From positions 1 through 64,000 of the forward strand of contig DAIOGF010000003.1 in assembly GCA_036745415.1 (NCBI GenBank): DNA of 64,000 nt, in the 5' to 3' direction. The DNA is from CAILQE01 sp036745415 (GTDB lineage: Bacteria > Patescibacteriota > Saccharimonadia > Saccharimonadales > UBA4665). Below the pieces are notes generated by a model, which saw only the letters and a list, made by a program, of their open reading frames with translations, searched no databases and was not told the origin of the DNA. The translations under genes and the position numbers were made by a program. Of the stretch, positions 1-8,370 are shown piece by piece; the stretch's first letter is position 1; each line of letters begins with the position of its first letter.

Positions 1-212
1 GCTTTCTTAGCTTCTAATTCTTCTTTTTCTCGGAGAGATTTAGCGCTTCTTTTTCCAGCCTTAGCTATAACAACTTCTTCTTCGGGAACTTCAATAATTG
101 CAGTTTCTTTAGAGTTATTAATTAGTTCATTAATTTCAGCAATCTTCATAGAATCAGAAACTTCTAGTCCTAGAGATTTAGCTTTTTCGATTAGTTCAGA
201 TTTAGTAGCCAT
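1..212 (-). CDS. rplA: 50S ribosomal protein L1, N-terminal part (cut by window edge)
   Basis: Only the first 70 residues are visible; the gene runs off the left edge. The call rests mainly on position: it follows rplK with a TAATG stop/start overlap at 210-214, the universal rplK-rplA order. The visible part is not the classic L1 start. It begins MATKSELIEKAKSLGL, a helix-turn-helix-like stretch resembling SAP or Rho-N modules (inference), then an acidic stretch rich in Glu and Val and a basic KRSAKSLREKEE segment. This looks like an N-terminal extension before the L1 core. L1 forms the mobile stalk that helps deacylated tRNA leave the E site. Confidence 0.75.
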   Translation of the reverse strand, partial: MATKSELIEKAKSLGLEVSDSMKIAEINELINNSKETAIIEVPEEEVVIAKAGKRSAKSLREKEELEAKK

Positions 213-637
213 TATTGTACCTCTACTCCCATACTTCGAGCTGTACCTTTAATCATTCGCTTAACGGATTCAACATCTTCAGTATTCATGTCTTTAGCTT
301 TAACTTCTGCAATTTCTGTAAGTTGTGCGTCAGTTAGTTTTTTGGCAATTTTTTCAGAGTTAGGTCGTCCCGAACCCTTATCAATTCCTAATTTAGCTCT
401 AATAAGATCGTCAGCTGGTGCGCCAACAACTCTAAAGCTCATAGAACGGTCGTCATAAATAACGATGTGAGCAGTAACTGTAGCTCCCATCATATCCTTA
501 GTTTGTTCGTTGAATGGAGTAACGAAGTCCATCATATTAACACCGTACTGTCCAAGAGTAGATCCTACTGGAGGTCCTGCACTTGCTTGGCCGGCTTTAA
601 TCTTTAATTTAAGATTGGCTTTAACTTGTTTAGCCAT
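212..637 (-). CDS. rplK: 50S ribosomal protein L11
   Basis: A 141-residue protein of normal L11 length. The N-terminal domain has the conserved GQASAGPPVGSTLGQYGVN stretch that in other bacteria contacts the GTPase-associated centre of 23S rRNA. The C-terminal RNA-binding domain ends with RMIKGTARSMGVEV. L11 is the base of the stalk used by EF-G and EF-Tu. The start is fixed by AAAGGAG about 8 bases upstream on the minus strand. It lies about 100 bases after nusG and overlaps the rplA start by one base. Confidence 0.98.
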   Translation of the reverse strand: MAKQVKANLKLKIKAGQASAGPPVGSTLGQYGVNMMDFVTPFNEQTKDMMGATVTAHIVIYDDRSMSFRVVGAPADDLIRAKLGIDKGSGRPNSEKIAKKLTDAQLTEIAEVKAKDMNTEDVESVKRMIKGTARSMGVEVQ

Positions 638-735
638 AAGTCTCCTTTCGAAAGATTAATAATCTTTCTCCTTCATTTTATAGAAGTATTAGTTTATTAC
701 GTAAGGGATATTATACCCTTTTAAGCTTAAAATGT

Positions 736-1284
736 CTATACTCGCTTAACCTGTAAGCTATCTAGTTCTACCGGTGTTTCACGACCGAACATGTTAACTA
801 GTACTTTTAGCTTACCTTTTTGAACATCAATTTCATTAATAGATCCGTCAAATCCTTTGAATGGTCCATCAATAATGTTAACAATTTCACCAACTTTGAA
901 GTCGATTTTGTGTTTAGGTTGTTCAAGACCCATTCTCTTTTGAATTTTTTCAATTTCTTCATCAGAAACTGGAGTTGGTTCAGTACCTGTTCCTACGAAT
1001 CCAGTAACACTTGGAGTGTTTCGAACGATGTACCAAGCGTCTTCTGTTAATTTCATTTCTACTAGAACGTATCCTTGGAAGATTTTCTTCTCAACAACTT
1101 TTCTTTTACCGTTCTTAATTTCAATCATTTTTTCTTTAGGTACTAATACCTGGAAGATTTTATTCTTCATATCTAGAGATTCAGCACGCTGACGAATACT
1201 TTCAGCTACCTTTTCTTCATAACCGGCATATGTATGAATCGCATACCATAATTTGGTTTCGTCATATCTATTGTTCTTTGACAT
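736..1284 (-). CDS. nusG: Transcription termination/antitermination factor NusG
   Basis: 182 residues: an NGN domain (about 12-115; WYAIHTYAGYEEKV, then FQGYVLVEM) that binds RNA polymerase, and a C-terminal KOW domain (about 127-182; VGEIVNIIDGPFKGFDG) that contacts Rho or ribosomal protein S10. NusG couples transcription to translation. An AGGAAAG Shine-Dalgarno site lies just upstream. It is second in secE-nusG-rplK-rplA, the conserved bacterial order. No extra domain is inserted. Confidence 0.98.
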   Translation of the reverse strand: MSKNNRYDETKLWYAIHTYAGYEEKVAESIRQRAESLDMKNKIFQVLVPKEKMIEIKNGKRKVVEKKIFQGYVLVEMKLTEDAWYIVRNTPSVTGFVGTGTEPTPVSDEEIEKIQKRMGLEQPKHKIDFKVGEIVNIIDGPFKGFDGSINEIDVQKGKLKVLVNMFGRETPVELDSLQVKRV

Positions 1285-1305
1285 AAGCTTTCCTTTTCTT
1301 AATCC

Positions 1306-1695
1306 TTATCTTAATAATATATTTTTGAATACTTTGCTTAGACCCCAGTCAAGTGCAGCTACAGATAGTCCGAAGATTACTGCGAATACTATTACTGCCC
1401 AAGTTAATTTGAGTCCATTTCTAAATGTTGGCCAATTTACTTGTTTTAATTCAATATATGAATTTCTAAAGTATCTTGGGAATAAAATTCTTCCAATTCG
1501 ATTTAGAACTTTAAATATAGGTTGCATAGATTCGAATGATCTAAATTTCCTATAACCCTCAGATATTGGAGAAAATGCTTTTTTGACTGGTGAAGTTAGT
1601 CTAGATTTTTTAGACTGTTTTGGTTCACTAGCTTTTAGGGCTTTCTCTCTAAATGTTTCAGGATTTTTTACCCGTCTTACTTTGTTTTGAGCCAC
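1306..1695 (-). CDS. secE: Preprotein translocase subunit SecE
   Basis: 129 residues, GTG start with AAGGAG a few bases upstream. The last 60 residues are a typical single-span SecE: an amphipathic helix (YIELKQVNWPTFRN) and one membrane segment (LTWAVIVFAVIFGLSVAALD). The first 70 residues are a basic extension rich in Lys, Arg and Ser, absent from minimal SecE proteins. SecE clamps SecY in the Sec translocon. It is the first gene of its operon, 21 bases before nusG. Confidence 0.93.
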   Translation of the reverse strand: MAQNKVRRVKNPETFREKALKASEPKQSKKSRLTSPVKKAFSPISEGYRKFRSFESMQPIFKVLNRIGRILFPRYFRNSYIELKQVNWPTFRNGLKLTWAVIVFAVIFGLSVAALDWGLSKVFKNILLR

Positions 1696-1719
1696 TTGAT
1701 CTCCTTATCCTCTTTTTAA

Positions 1720-1751
1720 ATTAAAAAAGACTAAACATATTAGTTTAGTCT
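1720..1751 (-). terminator. Intrinsic-terminator-like hairpin in the secE leader (candidate attenuator)
   Basis: On the minus strand a perfect 9-bp stem, AGACTAAAC / GTTTAGTCT with a six-base loop, is followed at once by a run of six T. It lies between the probable start of transcription (about 1767) and secE, with no minus-strand gene upstream whose end it could serve. A terminator placed inside a leader suggests attenuation or a processing site. The structure is seen; the role is inferred. Confidence 0.6.
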
Positions 1752-1773
1752 GCTTTTCATCAAGTCAATGGTA

Positions 1774-1803
1774 ATTATACTCTAGAACAAGGCTAAAAAG
1801 CAA
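1774..1803 (-). promoter_or_regulatory. Promoter of the secE-nusG-rplK-rplA operon
   Basis: On the minus strand TTGCTT (1803-1798) and a perfect TATAAT (1779-1774) are 18 bases apart, in the gap between secE and the divergent glycosyltransferase gene. The predicted transcript begins near 1767. Confidence 0.65.
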
Positions 1804-1809
1804 GATTGA

Positions 1810-3315
1810 ATGAATATATTCATTTTATTGCTAGAATATGTGTATATGATTACGATTATTTTAGGATTATTGCTATTTGAACTAATTTGTATCAGATTAG
1901 GCAGACTTATTTATCTGACGCCTTTTATTAACATGGGCTTAATCGTAGTTTCTTTTCTAGAACTAATATTAAATTACCCGAATGTATTTTCTATAGTTGT
2001 AATGTATTTCCTATTGTTTAAGCTCTTTAGTTCAGCGAGAGTATTCAAAAAAGGAAAGAACATTATATTTTTAAAACAAGTAACTTTTAAATCTGCTTTA
2101 TTCTTAGATTTATTCTTAATTGTTAGTAGTGCGCTATTGTATTTCTTTAGAGACGATTCAGTTCTAACTTATTATTATTTCTTCTTAAGTCTTGCGGCAG
2201 TTTTCGCAATATACATTCTGGCTAAAACATTCAACTCTAAAACATTAATTCTTAAAACTAATAATAAGCATAAATATACTGAGAAAGAACTTCCTACAAT
2301 TAGTGTTCTTATACCTGCTAGGAATGAGACAGATGATCTTATTAGGTGTCTTAATTCTATACTAGCTAGTGATTACCCTAAGATGGAAGTTATCGTCCTA
2401 GATGACTGTTCTACTGAAAAAAGAACACCTCAGATTATTCGATCTTTTGCTCATTCAGGAGTTAAGTTTATTGCTGGAAGTGAACCTAAAATTACCTGGA
2501 CTGCAAAAAACTGGGCTTACCAACAACTTGCCGATGCTTCGAGTGGTGATTACCTAATATTCCTAGGTGTTGATGTATTTGTTAATGAAGATACCTTTAC
2601 TAAATTAATTTCTAATCTTATTGCATCGAATAAGAAGATGGCTAGTATATTGCCAATAAATGTATATAAGGGTTTTAGTCTTTATTATTACTTCCTCCAA
2701 CCCATGAGATACCTACTTGAGTTAATACTTCCAAATAAGCTAATTCATTCAGCTCCGGCAGTCTCTACACTTTGGACGATAGATAAGAAGGCGTTTTCGG
2801 CACTAGGTGGCTTAAGAGCAGTAGAAAACAGTGTGATGCCCGAAAAATATTTTGCTCGTGAACTACAAAAAGAAGATAAATATATCTTTTATGCATCAGA
2901 TAAAGAACTTGGAATCTATTCAGATAAACCTATTTCAGATCAGCTTGAGACAAGTATTCGTCTTACCTACCCCACCTTAAAGAAGCGTGTTGAGATTGTA
3001 AGTATGTCTATGTTATTTAATTTCTTGGCTGCTACTATGCCACTGCTCGGAATAATTAAAGGAACTATTAGCCATGAATATCTGCTTCTAGTACTGAGCT
3101 CGATTACTATAATTACTGTTACTCTAAGCGCCACAAAAGCTAGTTATTTAGCTTACAGGAAGCGAAACCCAATACATTACATTATTGTGCCTATAAGCCT
3201 TCTATATACCCTTAGAATTGAATTTGATTCGATGTATAAGTATGAGTTCTCTGAAGTAATTTGGAAAGAACGAAACGTTTGTATTCCAGTTATGATGCAA
3301 TACGAAAATCTCTAA
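1810..3315 (+). CDS. Membrane-bound family 2 glycosyltransferase
   Basis: 501 residues. Three or four N-terminal membrane segments (about 10-125) precede a cytoplasmic GT-A domain (about 155-340): PTISVLIPARNE binds the nucleotide sugar, DDCS follows, and QPMRYL fits the Q-x-x-R motif. The acidic DxD-like site reads GVDVFV, so only one Asp of the usual pair is kept. Three or four membrane spans close the protein. The arrangement resembles CrtQ-type glycosyltransferases that modify lipids; donor and acceptor cannot be read. Start 1810 gives the longest protein; an ATG at 1846 is a possible alternative. It is divergent from secE. Confidence 0.8.
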   Translation: MNIFILLLEYVYMITIILGLLLFELICIRLGRLIYLTPFINMGLIVVSFLELILNYPNVFSIVVMYFLLFKLFSSARVFKKGKNIIFLKQVTFKSALFLDLFLIVSSALLYFFRDDSVLTYYYFFLSLAAVFAIYILAKTFNSKTLILKTNNKHKYTEKELPTISVLIPARNETDDLIRCLNSILASDYPKMEVIVLDDCSTEKRTPQIIRSFAHSGVKFIAGSEPKITWTAKNWAYQQLADASSGDYLIFLGVDVFVNEDTFTKLISNLIASNKKMASILPINVYKGFSLYYYFLQPMRYLLELILPNKLIHSAPAVSTLWTIDKKAFSALGGLRAVENSVMPEKYFARELQKEDKYIFYASDKELGIYSDKPISDQLETSIRLTYPTLKKRVEIVSMSMLFNFLAATMPLLGIIKGTISHEYLLLVLSSITIITVTLSATKASYLAYRKRNPIHYIIVPISLLYTLRIEFDSMYKYEFSEVIWKERNVCIPVMMQYENL

Positions 3316-4415
3316 GATAATTTAGGCAATATTACTTTAAATACAGAACCTTTATTAAGTTCACTGTCAAGTGTTATTTTAGCTCCGATTAATTTAGCTA
3401 GTTTATTAGATACATATAGACCTAAACCAGTTCCTTTGGTTTGAGCAGTTCTAAAGTCTTCACTTCGATAGAATTTATTAAATACCTTAGCCTGATCACT
3501 GTGACTAATACCTATTCCGCTATCTGATACGCTTATTGTTAGCCCGTGAGCTGAATGCTTAGCCTCAACAGAAATAAATCCAGCGTTAGTGTATTTCAAC
3601 GCATTAGAAATAAGATTTTGTAGTATTTCCTTCAAATATAACCTAGAAGATCTAACTAGCTCTAAATGGGGGTCAGCCTTGAACCTAAGAGTTAAATGTT
3701 TCTCGAGAGCTTGATCTTTGAATTCCGACCCCAGCTCTTTAAAAAGATTAGATATATTAATATCTTCAACCTTTTCTGTTAATTTGCCACTTTCGGCTCT
3801 GGAGAGGCTGGATAAGTCATTTATTAGATCTCCTAAATACATTATTTGTTTATGAGCTTGCTTTAAGGCTTTTTCTATTTCCGTATGTGAGGATGATTTA
3901 TTAACTAAGAATATGGAATTAGAAATTGCACCTTCACTTACGGCTATTGGGGTTCTTAGTTCATGGGATACAACAGAAATAAACTCATCTCTTTCTTCTT
4001 CGAGGCTTTTTTCTTTAGTAATATCTCTTAGGACTAGAATGAATCCTTTTTTATCCTTAGAACCATAACTTAATTTAACAGGTGAAATAGAAATATATAG
4101 ATATATTTTGCTGCCGTCCTTATATTGCAGTAATAAATCCCTATTTATAGTTGGAAATTTAACTTTACTAAGTAAACTTTCTATATCAATTTGATCACCC
4201 TTCTTGTTTATTGGTTTAAATACTTTTAATAAACTTTCTTTTTGTTTGATTATATTAAGATCTAGTAAATTAAGTGCGCTTGCGTTAAATAAATCTACAT
4301 TAAATGAGTCATCAATAGCAATAACTCCATCGCCCATGCTATTAATTAGACCTACCAGGCGTTGCTCGCTGATATTGTTTAGGTTATTGGTGTTATCTTT
4401 AAAATTATTTTTCAT
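3312..4415 (-). CDS. Soluble PAS-domain sensor histidine kinase
   Basis: 367 residues with no membrane segment. A PAS domain (about 20-130; LINSMGDGVIAIDDSFNVDL) is followed by HisKA with the phospho-accepting His in SVVSHELRTPIAV (about 152) and an HATPase_c domain with N box (LISNALKY), G1 (DSGIGIS) and G2 (GTGLGLYV) boxes. It should sense a cytoplasmic signal and autophosphorylate. No receiver is adjacent in the same operon; the nearest is the lone receiver at 6172-6555. It ends against the oppositely oriented glycosyltransferase with a 4-base overlap and follows the 550-residue gene by 16 bases. Confidence 0.93.
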   Translation of the reverse strand: MKNNFKDNTNNLNNISEQRLVGLINSMGDGVIAIDDSFNVDLFNASALNLLDLNIIKQKESLLKVFKPINKKGDQIDIESLLSKVKFPTINRDLLLQYKDGSKIYLYISISPVKLSYGSKDKKGFILVLRDITKEKSLEEERDEFISVVSHELRTPIAVSEGAISNSIFLVNKSSSHTEIEKALKQAHKQIMYLGDLINDLSSLSRAESGKLTEKVEDINISNLFKELGSEFKDQALEKHLTLRFKADPHLELVRSSRLYLKEILQNLISNALKYTNAGFISVEAKHSAHGLTISVSDSGIGISHSDQAKVFNKFYRSEDFRTAQTKGTGLGLYVSNKLAKLIGAKITLDSELNKGSVFKVILPKLS

Positions 4416-4431
4416 AAGTTATTAAATTAAT

Positions 4432-6084
4432 CTAGAAGAAAAAATTATCTTCTCTTTTTGGTGGCATCTTTTCTACTGCAACGCCAATTTTTGCAAGATG
4501 TCTTCTCGCTTTTCGATTGCTTACGACTGCATGCACATATTCAAGACTTTTCTCCAATCTTGATTCACTTTGATTCGAATGTAGCCCTATTCTTATGCCA
4601 ATTTCTCTAGCTAATTGAGTTATTCTACTATCAAAACCTTCCGTTTCAATATATGCCGAGATACCATCGGAACTAACAATTTGTCCACCGTATTTGATAA
4701 TTGTTCTATCTACGATCAATTTTCTGACAAATTCTTGAATTTCTTCTTTAAGGGATTCAATTCTATAGCTTATTTGGTATTTAGTATCCTCGTAAATTTT
4801 ACTAGGATAATTGTCTAATTTTATAGTTCCATCAAGGATGGATGCTACTATTTCAGATGATGCTTTCCAAGATTCTATTCCTTCATTCTGATATTTTTGT
4901 TTGACTAGGAATTGTAATGGAGTATCAGATTCTTCAATTTCGTTTTTTGAATTATATAATGTTCTTTTGTATATCAGGTATCCAAGGCTTTCTATAGCAT
5001 CAAAATTTTCCAAATTTAACTCATCCAATATATTTTTTAATCCATCTCCCTCTAATTTTTCTTTGTTAATAGTTAATATGTTTCCATTATAAGTAAATGG
5101 GCGCGCATCATTCATTGAGTCAACAAAGGATATAATTAGCGACTCGTCTATATCCTTACTAACTACAAGTTCTTCTTTAGGATTCATCGTGAAATATGTG
5201 TCTACCCCATACATAACTGCCGGGCTTCCATTGTCTCTAACTAGTGATTCCAATCTTGAAACAACAGTAGTATCACGTCCTTCAAAATTTCCTCCTAGAT
5301 GACTAATAACAGAATGATTTAATGAACAGTGTATAGTTGATCTGATAGTATCTTTTCTATGTGCCGATGTGCTTTGTAGAGCAAAATCTTCACCATTTAC
5401 ATCAGTATAGGTTGTGTGGACGGCTACGAGGTGTTCGTTAGCTATTTTTTCTAATTGTTCCTTGGTTAATTTTGTTCCGGGCTCCAATCCTGATTCATAT
5501 TGTATCGCGTGTTCTTCTAAGTTAATTTCTCTACGTCTAATTTCAGATATCGCCTTCTCATCTCCACACAAAGACATTGCTAAGAGAATTAAGCCATCAT
5601 GAGAATAATTTATGGGGTATTTGTTTTGTTCCGGCGCAAATCCTGCTGCGAGATAATTGTCGTATAAATCAAGAACCTGGTTGTCTATTTTATCTTCAGC
5701 AATCTTAGTTCTTAATTCTGCAATTGACCGAGCAGCTTCAGGATTCAGTTCTCCTTTTTTAATTAGAGTCATTGCTAGATCTAGAGATCCTAGTACAGTG
5801 TTATTTACTATAATATTTTTAGATTCCTCTAATTCAGTAGAGGTATTTGTTCTAATCCATGAATCATAATCTTCATGATTGATTCCTGGCGGCAATTCTT
5901 CTGGAGTTAAAACAAAACTATTTCCATCTATTTTTATGGAAGGAATTTCACCGGGGTCTTTTATGAATATCCTGGTTCCATCATTTAATTCATACACATA
6001 TCTACCCAGCCCTTTTTCATCTTCAATAATATCGCACCTAAACGGAACAATTTCTTGGGTATTTTGTTTTTCTAATTCTGTCAT
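4432..6084 (-). CDS. Hypothetical protein, 550 residues, upstream of the PAS kinase
   Basis: Not recognised. No signal peptide or membrane span is visible, so it should be cytoplasmic. The N-terminal half is acidic, with a short beta-rich start (VYELNDGTRIFIKDPGEIPS). The middle (about 235-310) holds a conserved-looking block with several His and Arg (STSAHRKDTIRSTIHCSLNH, then SHLGGNFEGRDT) that could be a catalytic or binding core. The C terminus is helical and ends in KREDNFFF. It shares an operon with the PAS kinase (16-base gap) and is divergent from the lone receiver gene, so a part in the same signalling unit is possible. Confidence 0.7.
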   Translation of the reverse strand: MTELEKQNTQEIVPFRCDIIEDEKGLGRYVYELNDGTRIFIKDPGEIPSIKIDGNSFVLTPEELPPGINHEDYDSWIRTNTSTELEESKNIIVNNTVLGSLDLAMTLIKKGELNPEAARSIAELRTKIAEDKIDNQVLDLYDNYLAAGFAPEQNKYPINYSHDGLILLAMSLCGDEKAISEIRRREINLEEHAIQYESGLEPGTKLTKEQLEKIANEHLVAVHTTYTDVNGEDFALQSTSAHRKDTIRSTIHCSLNHSVISHLGGNFEGRDTTVVSRLESLVRDNGSPAVMYGVDTYFTMNPKEELVVSKDIDESLIISFVDSMNDARPFTYNGNILTINKEKLEGDGLKNILDELNLENFDAIESLGYLIYKRTLYNSKNEIEESDTPLQFLVKQKYQNEGIESWKASSEIVASILDGTIKLDNYPSKIYEDTKYQISYRIESLKEEIQEFVRKLIVDRTIIKYGGQIVSSDGISAYIETEGFDSRITQLAREIGIRIGLHSNQSESRLEKSLEYVHAVVSNRKARRHLAKIGVAVEKMPPKREDNFFF

Positions 6085-6171
6085 TTTTTTATAAATTTAT
6101 AAATTTAATATATCATAAGCTTTATCTGATTGCATATAGATTAAAGATTAAAATTGTGAGTAAATATAAAT

Positions 6172-6555
6172 ATGGAAAAAGCAAAAATAATACATATTGA
6201 AGACGATCCATTCTTTTCAAATATAGTTAGAATGTCACTAGAGCTGGATGATAGTGGTCATATGGTTGTAGAAAGAGCCTTCACAATGGAGGAAGCTATT
6301 AAATCTTTATATTCAAAAGCTCGAAATGAATCGGTTTTTAATGTTGTACTTCTGGATGGAAATTTAAGTCATGATAGTCACAATGGTTCTGACGCTATGA
6401 AAATTATAAATATAATTAAAGATCTAAAATTAGATGTCATAACCATTGGATGTTCGGGAAGCATACTAAGGGATAATTTTATAGAAGTAGATTATGAGAT
6501 TAATAAAACTGATTTTACTGTAGATAAATTAGTTAAATTAATAGACGAAATATAG
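6172..6555 (+). CDS. Single-domain response regulator (receiver only)
   Basis: 127 residues, one receiver domain: acidic pair in IIHIEDDPFF (Asp11, Asp12), phospho-accepting Asp62 in VVLLDGNL, and the conserved Lys112 in EINKTDF. There is no output domain, so it must act by protein contact or as a phosphate relay. It is divergent from the 550-residue gene and PAS kinase (4432 and 3312), its most likely partners, and sits 47 bases before the HExxH protein gene. Confidence 0.85.
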   Translation: MEKAKIIHIEDDPFFSNIVRMSLELDDSGHMVVERAFTMEEAIKSLYSKARNESVFNVVLLDGNLSHDSHNGSDAMKIINIIKDLKLDVITIGCSGSILRDNFIEVDYEINKTDFTVDKLVKLIDEI

Positions 6556-6565
6556 ATTAAGCATA

Positions 6566-6594
6566 TTGTAAAATCATAGTACTTATGTTATAAT
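6566..6594 (+). promoter_or_regulatory. Promoter of the HExxH protein gene, 8 bases from the start codon
   Basis: TTGTAA (6566-6571), 17-base spacer, perfect TATAAT (6589-6594), then 8 bases to the ATG at 6603. The mRNA would have almost no leader and no Shine-Dalgarno site. Confidence 0.7.
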
Positions 6595-6602
6595 ATGCCT
6601 CT

Positions 6603-7400
6603 ATGAAAAGAGAACTTGATGTATTTCCTTCTGTTTCTTATGATGTAAATCTAGGAAAAGAAGTAGACTATATTGATATAGATTTGGAATTACTTTCTTA
6701 CGTTCTTAAAGCTAATGGTCTTTCAAAGCAAGAAATATTAGATACTGAGATTTTAATAAGTAATGATTCTAATGTATATGAAAAAAATGGTAAAACATAC
6801 TATAGATCTGGACATTATGACTCTAGAGATGGAGGAATAGTTGTTTTCTTAAAAGATAATATGGATCTCGCTAGAAGCGACGTTGAAAAATATAGAAGTG
6901 AATATACAAGTGAAGACAAAGTTTCTGATGAGATTCTTGGCTATGTTCTTGATGATTTAATATCTGAAGATATAGCTGGTACTCTTTTTCACGAGCTTAT
7001 GCATCGTATTGACTACATGGTTAAGGGTAGTGAGGTTGTCAACAAAGAGCAGACTCTACAATTAGAAGAAAAATTCGGTAATCCAGATAAGAAATATAAA
7101 AAATCTATGATTTATTTATTTGCTGGCACTATAGCTTCATTGGCTTCGATGAAATTTATGCCTCAGAATGATAGAGTTTTCGTTCAAGCACCTGCAAGCG
7201 TATTTGAATTTATGGGAATGATTGGAGTAGGAAGTTCTCTAATTAAGACTATAAAGTCTTATAAATACGTTAAGAGTCATGAAGGATATCTTGATCAGCC
7301 TCATGAAGTTAGAGCAAGAGAGTTTTCAGCTAAAATGCTAGAACTTCTAAAAGAAGAAGGCATATTTCCAGTTAAAATATTTGTTAAATCTGATATATAG
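6603..7400 (+). CDS. HExxH zinc-metalloprotease-like protein
   Basis: 265 residues. The zinc-binding motif is HELMH (His130, Glu131, His134) within AGTLFHELMHRID; a C-terminal block (PHEVRAREFSAKM, about 233-245) has the acidic residues often used as third ligand in gluzincin-type enzymes. A hydrophobic stretch near 168-186 may be a membrane segment or a buried helix. There is no clear signal peptide. The family is not recognised beyond this core. It has its own promoter and ends 46 bases before the probable GTG of the desaturase. Confidence 0.65.
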   Translation: MKRELDVFPSVSYDVNLGKEVDYIDIDLELLSYVLKANGLSKQEILDTEILISNDSNVYEKNGKTYYRSGHYDSRDGGIVVFLKDNMDLARSDVEKYRSEYTSEDKVSDEILGYVLDDLISEDIAGTLFHELMHRIDYMVKGSEVVNKEQTLQLEEKFGNPDKKYKKSMIYLFAGTIASLASMKFMPQNDRVFVQAPASVFEFMGMIGVGSSLIKTIKSYKYVKSHEGYLDQPHEVRAREFSAKMLELLKEEGIFPVKIFVKSDI

Positions 7401-7408
7401 TACCAGAT

Positions 7409-7437
7409 TTGCGATTTTTACTCTGTTGGACTATTAT
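7409..7437 (+). promoter_or_regulatory. Candidate promoter of the acyl-ACP desaturase gene
   Basis: TTGCGA (7409-7414), 17-base spacer and TATTAT (7432-7437) just after the HExxH gene stop, 9 bases before a GTG at 7447. This favours GTG 7447 over the longer frame beginning with TTG at 7381. Confidence 0.5.
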
Positions 7438-7446
7438 AAATATACA

Positions 7447-8367
7447 GTGGAACGTAATAAAAATACAGAAATAGACCAAAAACGTGATGCAATTTTAGTT
7501 AGTGAATTAAGAGAAACTGCTGAACTGCTTATAAATCAGCATTTATCTGTTGCTAGAACTTGGGATCCTAGCGATTTGGTTCCTTGGGATAATGCAGTTA
7601 ATTACAATCCAGCAATGGAATGGAACGAGGAAGTATATCCCTTGTCAGATGGAGTAAGATCTGCACTTTATGTTAATGAGCTAACTGAGATCAATCTGCC
7701 CTACTATACAAGTACGCTACTTTCTAATGCGCCTAAAGACCATCCGCTTACTGATTGGAGTAGAATATGGACTTCTGAAGAATGGAGGCATTCAGATGCA
7801 ATGCTTAATTTTATTAGACTTACAGGAGCATTTAATCCTGCTGAGCTAGAAAAAGGTAGAGTTGCGCAGATGCGTAGTGGTGATGTTCCAATTCCAAATT
7901 CAACAGCAGAACTAATTTCTTACGTTATTATGCAAGAGTTAGCAACGGCAGTTGCTCATAGAAATACAGCAAAACAAATTCCTAAAGAATTCGGTGGTAA
8001 GAAGATGCTCGGAATTGTTGCCGGTGATGAAATGTTGCATCATAAATTTTATTTAGAATTAGGAAAAGCTGCACTGCAAATTGATCCAGATTTAATGATG
8101 ATTGCGTTTAAGAACCAATACATTAATTTCGATATGCCAGGACAATCTATTCCAGATTTTAATAAGCATGCTTTGGCTATTGCAGAAGCCGACATCTATA
8201 GCGAAAAACATTTCCATGAAGAAGTAGTAAAACCGGTTCTTAATGCGCTAGGACTACTTGCTATTGAGGGATTAAGTGATGAGGCTAGATTAGCTCAGGA
8301 TAGAATAGCCAGTAGATATAATAGGTTTGCCAGAAGACTAGCAAAGCAGCAAGTATCAGAGATTTAA
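7447..8367 (+). CDS. Acyl-[acyl-carrier-protein] desaturase (soluble diiron type)
   Basis: 306 residues from GTG 7447; the frame is open back to a TTG at 7381, which would overlap the previous gene. All four iron-ligand motifs of the plant and actinobacterial FA_desaturase_2 family can be matched: ELTEINLPYY, SEEWRHSDAM, MQELATAVAHRNTA and GDEMLHHKFY. The family inserts a double bond into acyl-ACP using O2 and reduced ferredoxin. No fatty-acid synthesis genes are in the window, so the substrate may be scavenged or host-derived chains (inference). Transfer from an actinobacterium is possible but not shown. Confidence 0.88.
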   Translation: MERNKNTEIDQKRDAILVSELRETAELLINQHLSVARTWDPSDLVPWDNAVNYNPAMEWNEEVYPLSDGVRSALYVNELTEINLPYYTSTLLSNAPKDHPLTDWSRIWTSEEWRHSDAMLNFIRLTGAFNPAELEKGRVAQMRSGDVPIPNSTAELISYVIMQELATAVAHRNTAKQIPKEFGGKKMLGIVAGDEMLHHKFYLELGKAALQIDPDLMMIAFKNQYINFDMPGQSIPDFNKHALAIAEADIYSEKHFHEEVVKPVLNALGLLAIEGLSDEARLAQDRIASRYNRFARRLAKQQVSEI

Positions 8368-8370
8368 TTA

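Noticed and set aside
7381..7446. TTG start giving a longer desaturase
   Set aside because: It overlaps the previous gene, precedes the promoter pair at 7409-7437 and adds residues not seen in the family.
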